The notes under the pieces: model-generated | What the model saw: only the letters and a program-made list of their open reading frames with translations | Database searches by the model: none | What the model was told of the DNA's origin: nothing | DNA from: Promethearchaeota archaeon | GTDB taxonomy: Archaea; Asgardarchaeota; Lokiarchaeia; Sigynarchaeales; SOKP01 | Assembly (NCBI GenBank): GCA_019057775.1 | Contig: JAHLWT010000255.1 | Coordinates: forward strand, 7,404 to 71,403 | Direction of reading: 5' to 3' | Length of the DNA: 64,000 bases | Shown here: one piece after another, positions 1 to 9,900 of the stretch | Position numbering within the stretch: the first letter of the stretch is position 1 | Layout of the letters: the number at the start of each line of letters is the position of its first letter | Program-made: the position numbers and the translations under genes

Positions 1-1
1 T

Positions 2-787
2 CAATTAATTGGATTTGAAGATCGTTTAAAATTTGGAGAAAATTTAGAATTTAAAGCAAAATTCTATGACAACTCCTCAATAAATCAAGATTTATACCTT
101 GTAAATCAAACGATTTCCTTCAAGATCCAATTTAATAGTATAATAGTTTATCAATCTAATTACACAACAAATCATACGGGGGTAATAACTGTTTTTTTAT
201 CATCAATCACGGATTTAAAAATTGGTTATAATAATTTAATTTTTAGATTAATAAATCATAATACCTATAATAATTCAAAATTCATTTACAGTCTTTTGGT
301 TGAAAAAAATCCAGTTTTCATCAATATTTTGGATTTTAAAGAAAATATAGCAAAAATAGAAGATCTTGAAATTAGATTATTTTATTATTATTACTCTAAT
401 CAATCTATAAAACCCCTTATTAACCAATGTGTTGAATTAATAATTTTTGAGAATAATACTTTAATATATAGAGAGGGGTATAATACGAATAATTTAGGAA
501 TCCTCCAAATAAACATTCCACATAACGTTTTTGATATTGATCAGAGAAGTAAAAATTTACTTATTAACCTAAAATTTAACGAAACTATGTTTTTAGAGAA
601 TAAAATAATATCCCTACATTTAAATATTGCTGGATCAGTTGATTCAGATAATAACAAATCTCTGAAAATGAGTCTCTTACCAATATCTTTAGGCTTGATA
701 ATAATTGCGTTAATTTTCTCGTTCATAGTCTTAAACAATAGGAGAAAAAACGAAACTCCTTTTCCAGATATAACTATAAGATATTAA
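2..787 (+). CDS. C-terminal part of a membrane-anchored surface protein (cut by window edge)
   Basis: The frame is open from the first bases of the window, so this is the 3' part of a longer gene and its start is not visible. The visible part is about 261 residues. It reads as alternating hydrophobic strands with many N-x-S/T sequons, typical of extracellular beta-sandwich (Ig-like) modules in archaeal surface proteins. A single hydrophobic segment about 30 residues before the end is followed by an R-R-K stop-transfer stretch and a short tail, which predicts a C-terminal membrane anchor with most of the protein outside the cell. No specific family was recognised. The TTG near 296 is internal and is not a likely start. 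Confidence 0.7.
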   Translation, partial: QLIGFEDRLKFGENLEFKAKFYDNSSINQDLYLVNQTISFKIQFNSIIVYQSNYTTNHTGVITVFLSSITDLKIGYNNLIFRLINHNTYNNSKFIYSLLVEKNPVFINILDFKENIAKIEDLEIRLFYYYYSNQSIKPLINQCVELIIFENNTLIYREGYNTNNLGILQINIPHNVFDIDQRSKNLLINLKFNETMFLENKIISLHLNIAGSVDSDNNKSLKMSLLPISLGLIIIALIFSFIVLNNRRKNETPFPDITIRY

Positions 788-1066
788 TTATATGATAATG
801 AAATTACAGAAGATTTATCTTAACTAATAGAAATTTAATTTAATTAGAAAATTAATATCCTCCAACAATGTTCTTTAAACCTCAGATTAGTAATATTTTG
901 AAGCATTAAGTACTCGAATAGCATTTATTCACTCATTCAATGATTTGTGATTTAAGAGAAGTGATTTAATGTTAGAAATTATATTAAAAAATTAATACTC
1001 TGTACTTTATTATAAACGATTATTTTCTTAATTTATAATAAAATCCCTTGATTTAATTTCATTATC

Positions 1067-2266
1067 ATGGAATATTTTGAAGAATTATTAAAAAAGCCAT
1101 CAATTTTTAAGGATGAAAGCAAACTCGATATCAATTTCATACCAAAGAAATTACTACATCGAGGTAAAGAACTATCGCTTTTATCACAGCTTTTTTTAGC
1201 GCTAATAACTAAACCAAATTCAGTTTCGAGAAAAATCTTGATAACAGGAAAAACAGGAATAGGTAAAACTGTTACTGTGAAGTCATTTGGTGTTATATTA
1301 GAGAGAATATCAAAAAAACGAAATCTAAAAATTAAATTTCTACATGTGAATTGTAGAAAAGAAAGAACAAGTTATAAAGTATTGAATACAATTATTCGAC
1401 TTCTAGATAAGAAATTTCCAAAAAGAGGATATTCTTCACAAGATCTGTTGGATATACTTATTGATCTTCTTGAACACCAAGACTTACATTTATTAATTGC
1501 ATTAGATGAATTAAGCCATTTGATAAATAAGAATGATGATCTAATTTATTCTTTGACAAGAATCAATGAAGGTGTCATAAATGGAGAACAAAGGATATCC
1601 CTTATCGGTATAGTAAGAGATATTACATGTTTAAATAATTTAGATAACAGTACGATGAGTACTTTACAGAGAAATATAATAAAATTTAATATTTATTCCA
1701 AAGAGCAAATTTTTGATATATTGAAGTATAGGACTGAAATAAGTTTAAATAAAAATGTATTGTCAAATAAATTAATTGAAATGATTTCGGATATCACTTC
1801 TAATTCCTGTGATATAAGACATGGATTAAATCTATTGTGGCGAGCTAGTAAAATTGCTGAAAGTAAAAATTTAAAATACATTACTGCTGAATGTGTTAGA
1901 TTGGCAAATCAAGATCTGCTTCCTTTTTTGACGTTAGATGTATTGAAATATATGAACACAAAACAACTAACATTTTTTCTCGCAATTGTAAGAGAATTAA
2001 GTAATAGTGATGATATAGAAATTTCATTCTCAGAAATTTTAAAAAGTTACTACATTATATGTGAAAATTTTGGATTAAGTCCTAGATCTCATTCTCAATT
2101 GTGGATTTATTTACAAGAATTAAAAAGAAATAATTTAGTTTTTATTAAAAATATAAGTGAAGGAATAAAAGGAAGGCGTGCGTTAATTAGGATCTCCGAT
2201 TTAAGTTTACCTAAACTTGAAAGAAATATAGAACACCTATTAAATACTAAAGGTTTATTAATTTGA
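1067..2266 (+). CDS. cdc6: Orc1/Cdc6-type replication initiator AAA+ ATPase
   Basis: The product (399 aa) matches the archaeal Orc1/Cdc6 plan. A basic N-terminal segment is followed by a Walker A motif GKTGIGKT at residues 61-68 and a Walker B with D147-E148 (IALDEL). A sensor/lid region follows near 200-260, and a C-terminal winged-helix region near 300-399 should bind origin DNA. Archaeal Orc1/Cdc6 proteins recognise origins and help load MCM, and are often encoded next to an origin. The 279-nt spacer upstream (788-1066) is very A+T-rich, but I could not find convincing ORB repeats in it. The stop overlaps the start of the downstream winged-helix gene (TTGA), so the two are probably co-transcribed. 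Confidence 0.9.
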   Translation: MEYFEELLKKPSIFKDESKLDINFIPKKLLHRGKELSLLSQLFLALITKPNSVSRKILITGKTGIGKTVTVKSFGVILERISKKRNLKIKFLHVNCRKERTSYKVLNTIIRLLDKKFPKRGYSSQDLLDILIDLLEHQDLHLLIALDELSHLINKNDDLIYSLTRINEGVINGEQRISLIGIVRDITCLNNLDNSTMSTLQRNIIKFNIYSKEQIFDILKYRTEISLNKNVLSNKLIEMISDITSNSCDIRHGLNLLWRASKIAESKNLKYITAECVRLANQDLLPFLTLDVLKYMNTKQLTFFLAIVRELSNSDDIEISFSEILKSYYIICENFGLSPRSHSQLWIYLQELKRNNLVFIKNISEGIKGRRALIRISDLSLPKLERNIEHLLNTKGLLI

Positions 2267-2556
2267 TACTAAACACACAATTAAGAAAAGATCTTATAGA
2301 AGATTTGTTAGGCTCAAGAGCTCGAGTTAAGATCTTAAAAGTTCTAGCAATAAATGAAGAGCTAACAATTTCTTTAATCATAAAGCAGACAAAATTGAAC
2401 TATAATAGTGTTTCAAAACATTTGGATTATCTTAAAGTTGTTGATTTAGTTCAAGAAAAAAAATTTGGTCGAATTAGAATCTTTAGATTTAAATCAGAAA
2501 ATCTCAAGGCGAGAAGTTTTAAAAATTTTATAAAAATATGGGAAGGTCGCTATTAA
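2263..2556 (+). CDS. Small winged-helix (ArsR-like) DNA-binding protein
   Basis: This 97-aa protein is a single winged helix-turn-helix domain. A helix near residues 20-30 (ARVKILKVLA) is followed by a recognition region 'SLIIKQTKLNYNSVSKHLDYLKVVDLVQ' with a typical S-K-H-L-x-x-L core, and then a short wing. The start is TTG, overlapping the cdc6 stop by 4 nt, which indicates translational coupling. The role is probably transcriptional regulation, or a partner of the initiator. The target is unknown. Confidence 0.7.
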   Translation: MILNTQLRKDLIEDLLGSRARVKILKVLAINEELTISLIIKQTKLNYNSVSKHLDYLKVVDLVQEKKFGRIRIFRFKSENLKARSFKNFIKIWEGRY

Positions 2557-2560
2557 GAAA

Positions 2561-3231
2561 ATGGGACTTATTTCACTATTTATGATTTTGAGCTATATTA
2601 TTATTAATATGTTTATATTTTTATATTACGATATAAAACTCCGTAAAATACCTAACTATTATTTTAAAATTTCAGTTGTGTTGAGTTTTTTCTTAAACTT
2701 TCTTGAATCTATTTTATTTTTTTCTAATAATATTCTTAATTTTATAGCATTAAGATTATTTTTTTTTTTTTAGCATTCTTCCTATCTTTTATATTGTTTT
2801 GTCTTAGAATAATAGGTGGAAGTGATGGAAAACTGATGATTTTAATTTTTGCTACTCATCCTTTAAATTTCATGAGTTTAGGCTTCTTTTTCATATTTTT
2901 TTTACTATTTACACTATTTTTTGTTTTATTGATTATTTTTAATCTTACACGTAACAGTTTTTTTCACAAGAGGGTTTCATTCAAAATTTTCTTCAATTCA
3001 ATATTTATAGTCTCTTTTATTAAGAAAATATATATTATGGGTTTTTTCAAATTCGATGACTTTTTAAAATTATGTGATATTTGCGCAGAGAAAAATCAGA
3101 TTAGATCGCTATTTTTAATCTATAATCATGAAAGAAAAAAAACGCAATTATTATTTCAAATTAGACCTCCTCTAATTATACTAGTAATTCTCTCATATTT
3201 TACATTGTTTTTTTTAAAACTAGCTGTTTAA
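2561..3231 (+). pseudogene. Type IV prepilin peptidase (A24 family), split by a 1-nt frameshift
   Basis: Two reading frames together make one membrane protein. The first part (from ATG 2561) has a transmembrane helix followed by YYDIKLRKIPN, which fits the first catalytic aspartate motif of A24 prepilin/preflagellin peptidases. It ends within a run of 13 T at 2759-2771. The other frame is open through the run and continues with a hydrophobic helix and GGSDGK, the second (GxxD-type) motif, then more helices to 3231. One extra T would join them. The enzyme would cleave class III signal peptides of pilins such as those at 6122 and 18774. The break could be a real mutation, a sequencing error in the homopolymer, or frameshifting on the T run. 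Confidence 0.7.
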
Positions 3232-3316
3232 TTAAATAAAATCAGAGTAATTTTAAATTAATTAATTTTTATTTAATTAATGAAGGATAATTATTTTTTG
3301 AAGTGAACAATATTTT

Positions 3317-3709
3317 ATGGAGATTGAAAAAACAAGAGAAACCTCATGGAAAATTCAATTAAAACATAAAGATGAGAATATTGAAATAACATCTGTTGAG
3401 ATTAGTGGTGAAGTCAGGATCATTAAGCTATCACTTCTTAATAAAGATGAATCAATAAGAGTTGAAATGAATAAAGAAGAATTTTATAATTTTCTCTCTT
3501 TAATTTCCGCATTCAAAGATGTTGTGATTGGAGAAGAATCTTTTATATTAAATGATGACTTACGTGTATTCGAAGAAAAGTCTACTCAAATTCAAGAAGC
3601 TCAAAAGATAAATGGCAACCTCTATCAATTAAGCTCTGATAATTCTGAGGAAAATCTAGAAAACAACGAAAAAGACGAGTTAAATCCGAAAGAATGGGAT
3701 CCGTGGTAA
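3317..3709 (+). CDS. Uncharacterised acidic protein
   Basis: The product (130 aa) was not recognised. Residues 1-90 look folded, with alternating strands and a helix near EEFYNFLSLISAFKDVV. The last 40 residues are highly acidic and Asn-rich, and end in the aromatic tail EWDPW. No membrane segment or signal peptide is seen. It stands alone between the prepilin peptidase remnant and a convergent V4R-like gene. Confidence 0.55.
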   Translation: MEIEKTRETSWKIQLKHKDENIEITSVEISGEVRIIKLSLLNKDESIRVEMNKEEFYNFLSLISAFKDVVIGEESFILNDDLRVFEEKSTQIQEAQKINGNLYQLSSDNSEENLENNEKDELNPKEWDPW

Positions 3710-3718
3710 TATTATCGA

Positions 3719-4207
3719 TTATCTTATTCTATCAATTTTAAATTCACAGAAATTTAAATTTAAATCTTCAAGACAGCAATTATTTTCATTAACATTTACT
3801 CTATATAATGCAAACTCTCCAATACCAGTTAAAATTCCGGTTATAAAATAACAAAAGTATTTTGATTTATTTTCTAATTCAGAAGAAATATTGTGATAAA
3901 GATTTATAATAATTAAATCATCGGATATTTGTTTTGGAACAAATCTGCCCCATCCATGGTTGCTTAATAAATTACAAAATTGGTTTATTAAATCTTCTAG
4001 AGTTTTAGGTTTTACATTCTCTTCCCAATTTTGTATTAATGTCCAACCTGTTTTTTTCCCAAGCCAAACTAATAATGATTTTACCCCTTCACCGTAAATT
4101 GATGATAAGATGTCAATTATTTGAGGAGGAAAAAATACAAATCGATCGTTATAAAGTAGGTATTTACCTTTATTATATTTGAGACCTTTCAATTTTAAAT
4201 TTCTCAT
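3719..4207 (-). CDS. V4R-like ligand-binding domain protein
   Basis: The product (162 aa) has the layout of the V4R (4-vinyl reductase) fold related to TRAPP Bet3. An N-terminal strand pair is followed by a helix with 'GEGVKSLLVWLGKKTGW', a long helix, a beta region ending N-H-G-W-G-R, and a late Cys/Gly-rich helix 'YFCYFITGILTGIG'. In archaea such domains occur in small cytoplasmic sensors that bind hydrophobic ligands or metals. No DNA-binding domain is attached here. The assignment rests on pattern only and is moderately sure. Confidence 0.5.
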   Translation of the reverse strand: MRNLKLKGLKYNKGKYLLYNDRFVFFPPQIIDILSSIYGEGVKSLLVWLGKKTGWTLIQNWEENVKPKTLEDLINQFCNLLSNHGWGRFVPKQISDDLIIINLYHNISSELENKSKYFCYFITGILTGIGEFALYRVNVNENNCCLEDLNLNFCEFKIDRIR

Positions 4208-4291
4208 AATTATTATCAGCTTTTTTTCTTATATATTATTTACTAAAATTTTGAGATCTTTAAATATATTCTGAAGAATTATACTTCGGAG

Positions 4292-4591
4292 ATGTTAGAT
4301 TTACATATACTATTAATAGAAATATTTTTCGTTCTAAGCATTTTTATAATTCTATTTATTTTTTCTGTTATGTCTGTTGATATAATTATAACGCTAATCT
4401 CTTTCTTATTATTTATGATTTTGTTAATACCATTTTATCTTCTTCTAAATAAACTAGAATTACTAGTGTACATCAACGATATTCAAAACATTCCATTTTT
4501 CAAAATTATTCTTTTTTCTTCAACACTTATTAATTTATTTATAGGATTTTATTTATTTATACAACTTGTTTACTTATTGTTTTACGCTTAA
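4292..4591 (+). CDS. Small three-helix membrane protein
   Basis: The 99 residues are almost entirely hydrophobic, with three predicted transmembrane helices (about 5-30, 32-52 and 70-97). The only polar stretch, near residues 53-68, joins helices 2 and 3. There is no recognisable family. It lies convergently against the TadC/FlaJ-like gene, so it may belong to the pilus locus, but nothing in the sequence proves this. Confidence 0.5.
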   Translation: MLDLHILLIEIFFVLSIFIILFIFSVMSVDIIITLISFLLFMILLIPFYLLLNKLELLVYINDIQNIPFFKIILFSSTLINLFIGFYLFIQLVYLLFYA

Positions 4592-4598
4592 ATTCAGT

Positions 4599-6125
4599 TT
4601 ATATAAATGTCATGACATTTATGAATGAACTTAAAAAAGTTAAAATAAAGATAAGAGTTATTATGAATAGTATCAATGGCTTATTTTGGTGATTAATAAC
4701 ATTTAAGAAGCAATTCGATGTAATTAAAACACTTGTTATTAGTACTATTAAAATAATAATTAAATAATCGGTCTTTATTAAATTACTCATATCATTTAAA
4801 AACATGTTATTATCAAAGTCAATATTTTCTTGAATTAAAAGGAAAAAAGGGATCATTCCAGAAATAGCCCCAATTAAGATAGGCAATAAAAAAATAAAAA
4901 AATAAATTTTAAACTTCTCCCCCTTTATGATAATCTCTAACTTTTCCCCCATTTTTTGGTGTTTAGAGATTATCTTTAAAAGATCTAAAATTTTTTCAGA
5001 AGAATAATAAGAATTTTCATTAATGCATTTTTGAATGAAATCCATTATGACACTATAACGAAAATTTTTCATTTTTAATTTAAGAACATCTACCATCTCG
5101 TTGAAGGAGTAATTAAAATTTATTAGGCCAGATATTATAGATTTTATAGGCTGATTCAATAATATAAGTTGATTTTTATTCTGTCTATAGGATTTAATGT
5201 AGCATTTTTCTGGGGAAGCATTACTTTTTAAATTGTTAGCAAAACCCCTTAAAAAGATTACAAATTCATTAAACTTCTTTGTTTCTAACTTAGAATAATT
5301 ATTTAAAACACCAATTAAATAAGAGTTTTTTTTTACTAATTTTCGAAATAAAATGTTTAAAAGAAACAAGAATAAAGGGACAAATAATGATAAAAAAATC
5401 ATGTTTATTAATTGAAATAAGATTAGGAAACACAATCCAAGAGGAAAAAATAATCCAATAAAGAAAATTATACTAATTCTTGATTGTAATTCTCTCAAGA
5501 AGATTTTAAATTTCTTCTCTAAATCATTATCGTTATCATCCATAAAAGTTGAATCAATATTGAAATTATTTATGAGTAAGTATTTCAAAAAATCATCAAA
5601 ATCCTTTGAAGGGGTTATTAACTTTATAAGTTCATCTTCAGGTGCCAAACCTTCATGAACATTTTTTAAAATTACTTTAAAATCATAAGATAATGGAAGC
5701 TTATAGTCTTTAATGAGTGTTATAAAATTTAGAGCATAATCAGAATTCTTTTTTAGAAGTTTATGAATTAAAGAAAAATCTATCTTTATTAAATATAACA
5801 TAGCATTAATTAACGATTCTTTTTTGTTTATTCTATTATATAAAATTAAGTTGAATCTATGAGCAAAAATTAAAGAAATTAGAATTGAGATTAATGAAAG
5901 AATGAATATATTATATCCTGTAAGATTTATCAAAATTATAATTATAATAATAAATGATGCTAAGAAAATTGTAAAACTAGCTTTATTAATATCAGTTTCA
6001 TCAATACCATAAAATTTTTTGTATAAATTATTAAATCTATCGTTTAATACCTTAAATTTTAATTTAGGAAGCCTAAACCTATGGAATTTTTTACAAAAAG
6101 ATAGATATTTTTCTATATATTTCAT
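4599..6125 (-). CDS. TadC/FlaJ/GspF-like pilus assembly membrane protein
   Basis: This 508-aa polytopic protein has two tandem halves, each with cytoplasmic helices followed by transmembrane helices (about 48-90 and 215-265, then about 410-435, 455-475 and 485-507). This is the plan of the type II secretion F / TadC / FlaJ inner-membrane platform. Such proteins sit at the base of the machine and couple the secretion ATPase to pilin insertion. Its ATG overlaps the stop of the upstream pilin-like gene (ATGA at 6122-6125), and the ATPase gene lies just beyond. The order ATPase, pilin-like, platform supports an archaeal Tad-like pilus. The N terminus carries a basic cytoplasmic segment. Confidence 0.7.
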   Translation of the reverse strand: MKYIEKYLSFCKKFHRFRLPKLKFKVLNDRFNNLYKKFYGIDETDINKASFTIFLASFIIIIIILINLTGYNIFILSLISILISLIFAHRFNLILYNRINKKESLINAMLYLIKIDFSLIHKLLKKNSDYALNFITLIKDYKLPLSYDFKVILKNVHEGLAPEDELIKLITPSKDFDDFLKYLLINNFNIDSTFMDDNDNDLEKKFKIFLRELQSRISIIFFIGLFFPLGLCFLILFQLINMIFLSLFVPLFLFLLNILFRKLVKKNSYLIGVLNNYSKLETKKFNEFVIFLRGFANNLKSNASPEKCYIKSYRQNKNQLILLNQPIKSIISGLINFNYSFNEMVDVLKLKMKNFRYSVIMDFIQKCINENSYYSSEKILDLLKIISKHQKMGEKLEIIIKGEKFKIYFFIFLLPILIGAISGMIPFFLLIQENIDFDNNMFLNDMSNLIKTDYLIIILIVLITSVLITSNCFLNVINHQNKPLILFIITLIFILTFLSSFINVMTFI

Positions 6126-6550
6126 ACGATTACTGAATTTATTAGTTTTATGATAATAAAAAAGGAATTATAAGAAATATTTAATGTGTAGATTTTTGAA
6201 GGTATATTATGAAAATTTGATTTAGAAAACGTTTCATTGTACACTAAAATTTTGTTATAAACCTTTTCATCAAAAAAAAACGCGTATTCAGCAAAATGAT
6301 CATAAAAACTAATATTTATACCATTCGGGTATTTAATTTTTTTTAGGTAAGACTCATTGGGATTTTGAATAGCAAAAATTATAGATTGATCAATTTCATT
6401 TATAAAATTCATATAATTTTCTAATTCTCTCTTCTCATTCCTATTAAATTCAACGATTTCTCCTAACAATGGTGTTATTAGCGAAGAAAAAATTGTTAAA
6501 ATTAAAATTCCAAAACCGATTAATAATGACTTTTCTAATAAATTTGTCAC
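6122..6550 (-). CDS. Pilin-like / minor pseudopilin protein
   Basis: The product (142 aa) begins with a short polar segment and one hydrophobic helix (about residues 8-30, LLIGFGILILTIFSSLI), followed by a soluble domain of beta strands. This is the shape of archaeal pilin or FlaF/FlaG-like stalk proteins. A Gly in the hydrophobic segment could mark a prepilin-type site, but the motif is not classical. It is coupled by a 4-nt overlap to the platform gene and lies 16 nt after the ATPase gene, so it is probably a structural or minor pilin of this machine. Confidence 0.5.
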   Translation of the reverse strand: MTNLLEKSLLIGFGILILTIFSSLITPLLGEIVEFNRNEKRELENYMNFINEIDQSIIFAIQNPNESYLKKIKYPNGINISFYDHFAEYAFFFDEKVYNKILVYNETFSKSNFHNIPSKIYTLNISYNSFFIIIKLINSVIV

Positions 6551-6566
6551 AATGCAATTTATAAAT

Positions 6567-8747
6567 TTAAAAATTTAAACTACGATTCTTTTTCCATTTA
6601 TTCCAAAAAGATGTTAATGCTTCTATTGATCTTAAAGAATAATAAGAAATTTTATGAAAAAAATTAACTAATTCTTTGTTAGCCAGCTTATCAGTTCTTA
6701 AGAGGTATTCAAATATTTCAATATAAATTTTCATACACAAATTAAATTTGTATTTGGGAAGATCCTCGTAATTTAAAAGTTCTTTAATCACATTTGCCGT
6801 GTAAAGCGGTCTAATGGGTTCCCATTTTTGAAACTGAGGGTTGTACTTGATAATAGGAGAATATAAATTGTTGGCATCGGTAGGATTTTTATTAATTTCA
6901 AAAACACCTATAATTCTTCTTTTAGAAAGGTCTTTCTTCATAAGAATAATTAAATCCAAATCACTTAAACAAGATTTATTTATTTTAAAGTGGTATAGAA
7001 ATCGATTTATTAACGAATCTAAATTCTTGGAATGAATTGTTTGGAACCCTCTTAAGCCAGCAGCAAGACAATGAAACATTGCTTCTGATTCCTCTTTAGT
7101 TAAAATTTCACCTAGATAAATAATATCGGGTGTTCTGTGTAGTAATGTTTTAATCAAATTGCTCTTTGAATATTTTTTGTCTAATGTACTTTCTAATGAG
7201 TCAACTTTGTATTTTAATTGATGTTTCTTAAAAACAATTTGGTTTAACGATTCTGTAATATTTTCAATATAGATTTTTCTAAATTCTTTTGGTGTTAATA
7301 AATCAAAAGCATTGATTAAAGTCGTCTTTCCTGTATCAGTCTCACCGGTCGCAGTTATATTTTTCCTTCGGAGAACATTAAAATATAAAAATGCTGCTAT
7401 TAGAGGATCTAAAGTTCCGTTTTTCAATAAATCTTGTATTGTCAAAATATTTTTATTTAATTTTCTTATATCTAAAGCAAAATTATTAATTTGAATAGGA
7501 TTAACATCGATTGAAAATCTACAATAAAAAAATTTATTTTTCATGACAAATTTTATGGTTGGATTAACAAAATCAAGTCTTTTACCACTATATAACCTAA
7601 AAAATGTTTTTATACGTTCAACTTCTTTTAGATTAAATCTTATTTCAGTTCGACATCGACCATATATTTGGTGATTTATATAGATCGCATCATCAGGAGA
7701 GTCTAAGAAAATTTCTTCAATAAAATCATCGACCAATAACGGAAATAATTTATTAAAATTTAATTTCGTTAAACCTGCGATAATGCCAATCTTATTACGA
7801 ATAACTTTAGAAAACTTGAATTTAGAATCTAAATATTTTGTAGATTTTATTTTATAAATTTCTAATAAACTTTCTAATGGAATAAGTCTATCAAACTCAT
7901 CTATTTCTAAATTCTGTAATGTATCTTGGATGATGTTATTAAAATAATCTTCATTTTCTTTTCCATTAAAAAAGAATTTTACAGTATATCTCTTCTCATT
8001 TTCATATGATAACATATATATATGAACATGAAAAATATTATACTCTCCTATTTTATATGAATGCAATAATTCCCAATCTTCTCTAAATGTGATATTTTTA
8101 TTATTTCTGTTTTTTTTTATTAGAAATAAACTCCCTGAAAAAAGCAGTTCATAGAAGAGTTCAGATTTTTGTATTTTTATATCATTATTCTGCCAGTTTT
8201 TCAATTTTCCAATTATTTCTAAACTGGAAAAAATTCTTATTAAAGATCTTTCTAAATTATCATAGTAATCAAAGCAATCCTGGCAGATAGAGTCATCAAT
8301 TCTTTTATTTTTAAACATCTCATACCTTTTTATAATAAAATTATAAATTATAATTGGATCGTAATACTTAGAATCATTAATTTTCTTTAAAGATGGAAAA
8401 TTTGGCAAAATTTTACATGAAAACCCCCTATATTTACATTTTTGAAGTCTAATATCCTCAATCTTTTGATTGGTGCTCTTAATTTTTTTTAAACGTTTGA
8501 AATAGGATAGAAACATATTATATTTCTTTGGCTTAATTATAATTGAATCTTGTAGCAGAGAAATATAATCAAATTTGCGATCTTTATTTTTAAATAAACT
8601 TTTTAAAAAACAAAATTTACAAATTTTAGAAGTATAGATATTTTTCTCCTTTTCTAGGCAGCTATAACAGTCTATAATTAAAACTTTCTCTTTGATACCC
8701 TCTATATTTACATTTTCATTAAAAAAAGTTAGATCTTTTGATGCCAT
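6567..8747 (-). CDS. Type II/IV secretion ATPase (TadA/FlaI-like) with Cys-rich N terminus
   Basis: The product (726 aa) is the motor of a pilus or secretion system. The C-terminal RecA-like domain has a Walker A motif GETDTGKT with K474 and the downstream 'DIIYLGEILTKEE', which fits the Walker B / Asp-box region of GspE/TadA/FlaI ATPases. The N-terminal part (residues about 25-170) is unusual, with CxxC-type pairs (CYSC, CKFC, CQDC) that could hold one or more zinc ions. At 726 aa it is longer than a typical FlaI of about 530-550 aa. It should form a cytoplasmic hexamer against the platform protein encoded downstream. Confidence 0.8.
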   Translation of the reverse strand: MASKDLTFFNENVNIEGIKEKVLIIDCYSCLEKEKNIYTSKICKFCFLKSLFKNKDRKFDYISLLQDSIIIKPKKYNMFLSYFKRLKKIKSTNQKIEDIRLQKCKYRGFSCKILPNFPSLKKINDSKYYDPIIIYNFIIKRYEMFKNKRIDDSICQDCFDYYDNLERSLIRIFSSLEIIGKLKNWQNNDIKIQKSELFYELLFSGSLFLIKKNRNNKNITFREDWELLHSYKIGEYNIFHVHIYMLSYENEKRYTVKFFFNGKENEDYFNNIIQDTLQNLEIDEFDRLIPLESLLEIYKIKSTKYLDSKFKFSKVIRNKIGIIAGLTKLNFNKLFPLLVDDFIEEIFLDSPDDAIYINHQIYGRCRTEIRFNLKEVERIKTFFRLYSGKRLDFVNPTIKFVMKNKFFYCRFSIDVNPIQINNFALDIRKLNKNILTIQDLLKNGTLDPLIAAFLYFNVLRRKNITATGETDTGKTTLINAFDLLTPKEFRKIYIENITESLNQIVFKKHQLKYKVDSLESTLDKKYSKSNLIKTLLHRTPDIIYLGEILTKEESEAMFHCLAAGLRGFQTIHSKNLDSLINRFLYHFKINKSCLSDLDLIILMKKDLSKRRIIGVFEINKNPTDANNLYSPIIKYNPQFQKWEPIRPLYTANVIKELLNYEDLPKYKFNLCMKIYIEIFEYLLRTDKLANKELVNFFHKISYYSLRSIEALTSFWNKWKKNRSLNF

Positions 8748-8868
8748 TTAATCATTTTTATTGATAGCAAAATTTAAAGACCCCACTTTTATTTTTTAAA
8801 GAGAATTTTCTAATGAAAAAATTTATTTATTTTAAAAAATTCCTATCCAAAAGAAAAAGTGATAAATT

Positions 8869-9888
8869 ATGGGTCACCGTAAGAAACATGCACCTAGACA
8901 CGGTTCATTGGCTTTCCTTCCAAGAAAGAGAGCAATACAGCCAAAATCTCGGATAAGGCATTGGTTGGATAATTCTGATGACATTAATTTTCTTGGATTT
9001 GCGGGTTTTAAAGCTGGAATGACTCATATTACATATATCGAAGATCAACCTAATAGTCCTTATTATGGAAAAGAATTGATGAAACCAGTAACTGTTATAG
9101 AAGTCCCACCATTAATTCTTATCGGGATTAGAGTCTATAATCATGATGAATATGGAAAATTTATAATTGGCGAAATTTTTACAAAAGATTTTAATAATTA
9201 TATTTCCCGAAAGATTAATTTACCAAATTTAGATAATTATGATCCTAAAGAAATCAAAAATCAGATTTTAAAAAACATTAATCACACCAGTGAAGTTAGA
9301 GGAATTTTTCAAACACAACCTTATAAAACATCATTACCTAGAAAAAAACCGGACATTATTGAAATAAAGGTGAATTCTAAAAATCAAGTTAAAGATGAAT
9401 TTACTTTTGCATTTGAAAATCTAGGAAAAGAGATTAAAGCTAAAGATGTTTTAGAGGAGGGTGAATTGATTGATGTGATATCGGTAACAAAAGGAAAAGG
9501 GTTCCAGGGGCCTGTAAAACGTTTCGGAATAAAAATACTTCCTCGCAAGAATAGTAAAGTAAGGAGAGCTGTTGCTTGTATAGGGCCTTGGCATCCGGCT
9601 AGGGTTCTCTATACGGTTCCCCGCGCAGGACAATTAGGATTTCATCAACGAACTGAATATCATAAAAGAATTATGGTTATCGGGGAGAATGAAGAAGAGA
9701 TCAATCCTAAAGGAGGATATATAAGGTATGGAAGAATTCGAGGTGAATACTTATTAATTTTAGGGTCAATTCCTGGACCTAAGAAAAGGTTAATTAGAAT
9801 AAGAAAAACTATGAGACCTTCAAGATCATTTATTACAAAAACGCCTGAAATAACTTTTATCAGTCGAGAGAGCCATCAAAGAAGATAA
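8869..9888 (+). CDS. rpl3: 50S ribosomal protein uL3
   Basis: The product (339 aa) starts GHRKKHAPRHGSLAFLPRKRA, the archaeal/eukaryotic uL3 N terminus, and contains the conserved core near 'VTKGKGFQGPVKRFG' and 'GPWHPARV'. It lies at the peptidyl-transferase region of the large subunit. The ATG is preceded by GTGAT with 5 nt spacing, a good match to the archaeal Shine-Dalgarno (AGGTGAT type). It heads a short operon with rpl4 and rpl23. Confidence 0.97.
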   Translation: MGHRKKHAPRHGSLAFLPRKRAIQPKSRIRHWLDNSDDINFLGFAGFKAGMTHITYIEDQPNSPYYGKELMKPVTVIEVPPLILIGIRVYNHDEYGKFIIGEIFTKDFNNYISRKINLPNLDNYDPKEIKNQILKNINHTSEVRGIFQTQPYKTSLPRKKPDIIEIKVNSKNQVKDEFTFAFENLGKEIKAKDVLEEGELIDVISVTKGKGFQGPVKRFGIKILPRKNSKVRRAVACIGPWHPARVLYTVPRAGQLGFHQRTEYHKRIMVIGENEEEINPKGGYIRYGRIRGEYLLILGSIPGPKKRLIRIRKTMRPSRSFITKTPEITFISRESHQRR

Positions 9889-9900
9889 AGGTGATAAAAT

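Noticed and set aside
788..1066. Possible replication origin beside cdc6
   Set aside because: The spacer is A+T-rich and well placed, but no repeated origin-recognition boxes could be seen, so I do not annotate it.
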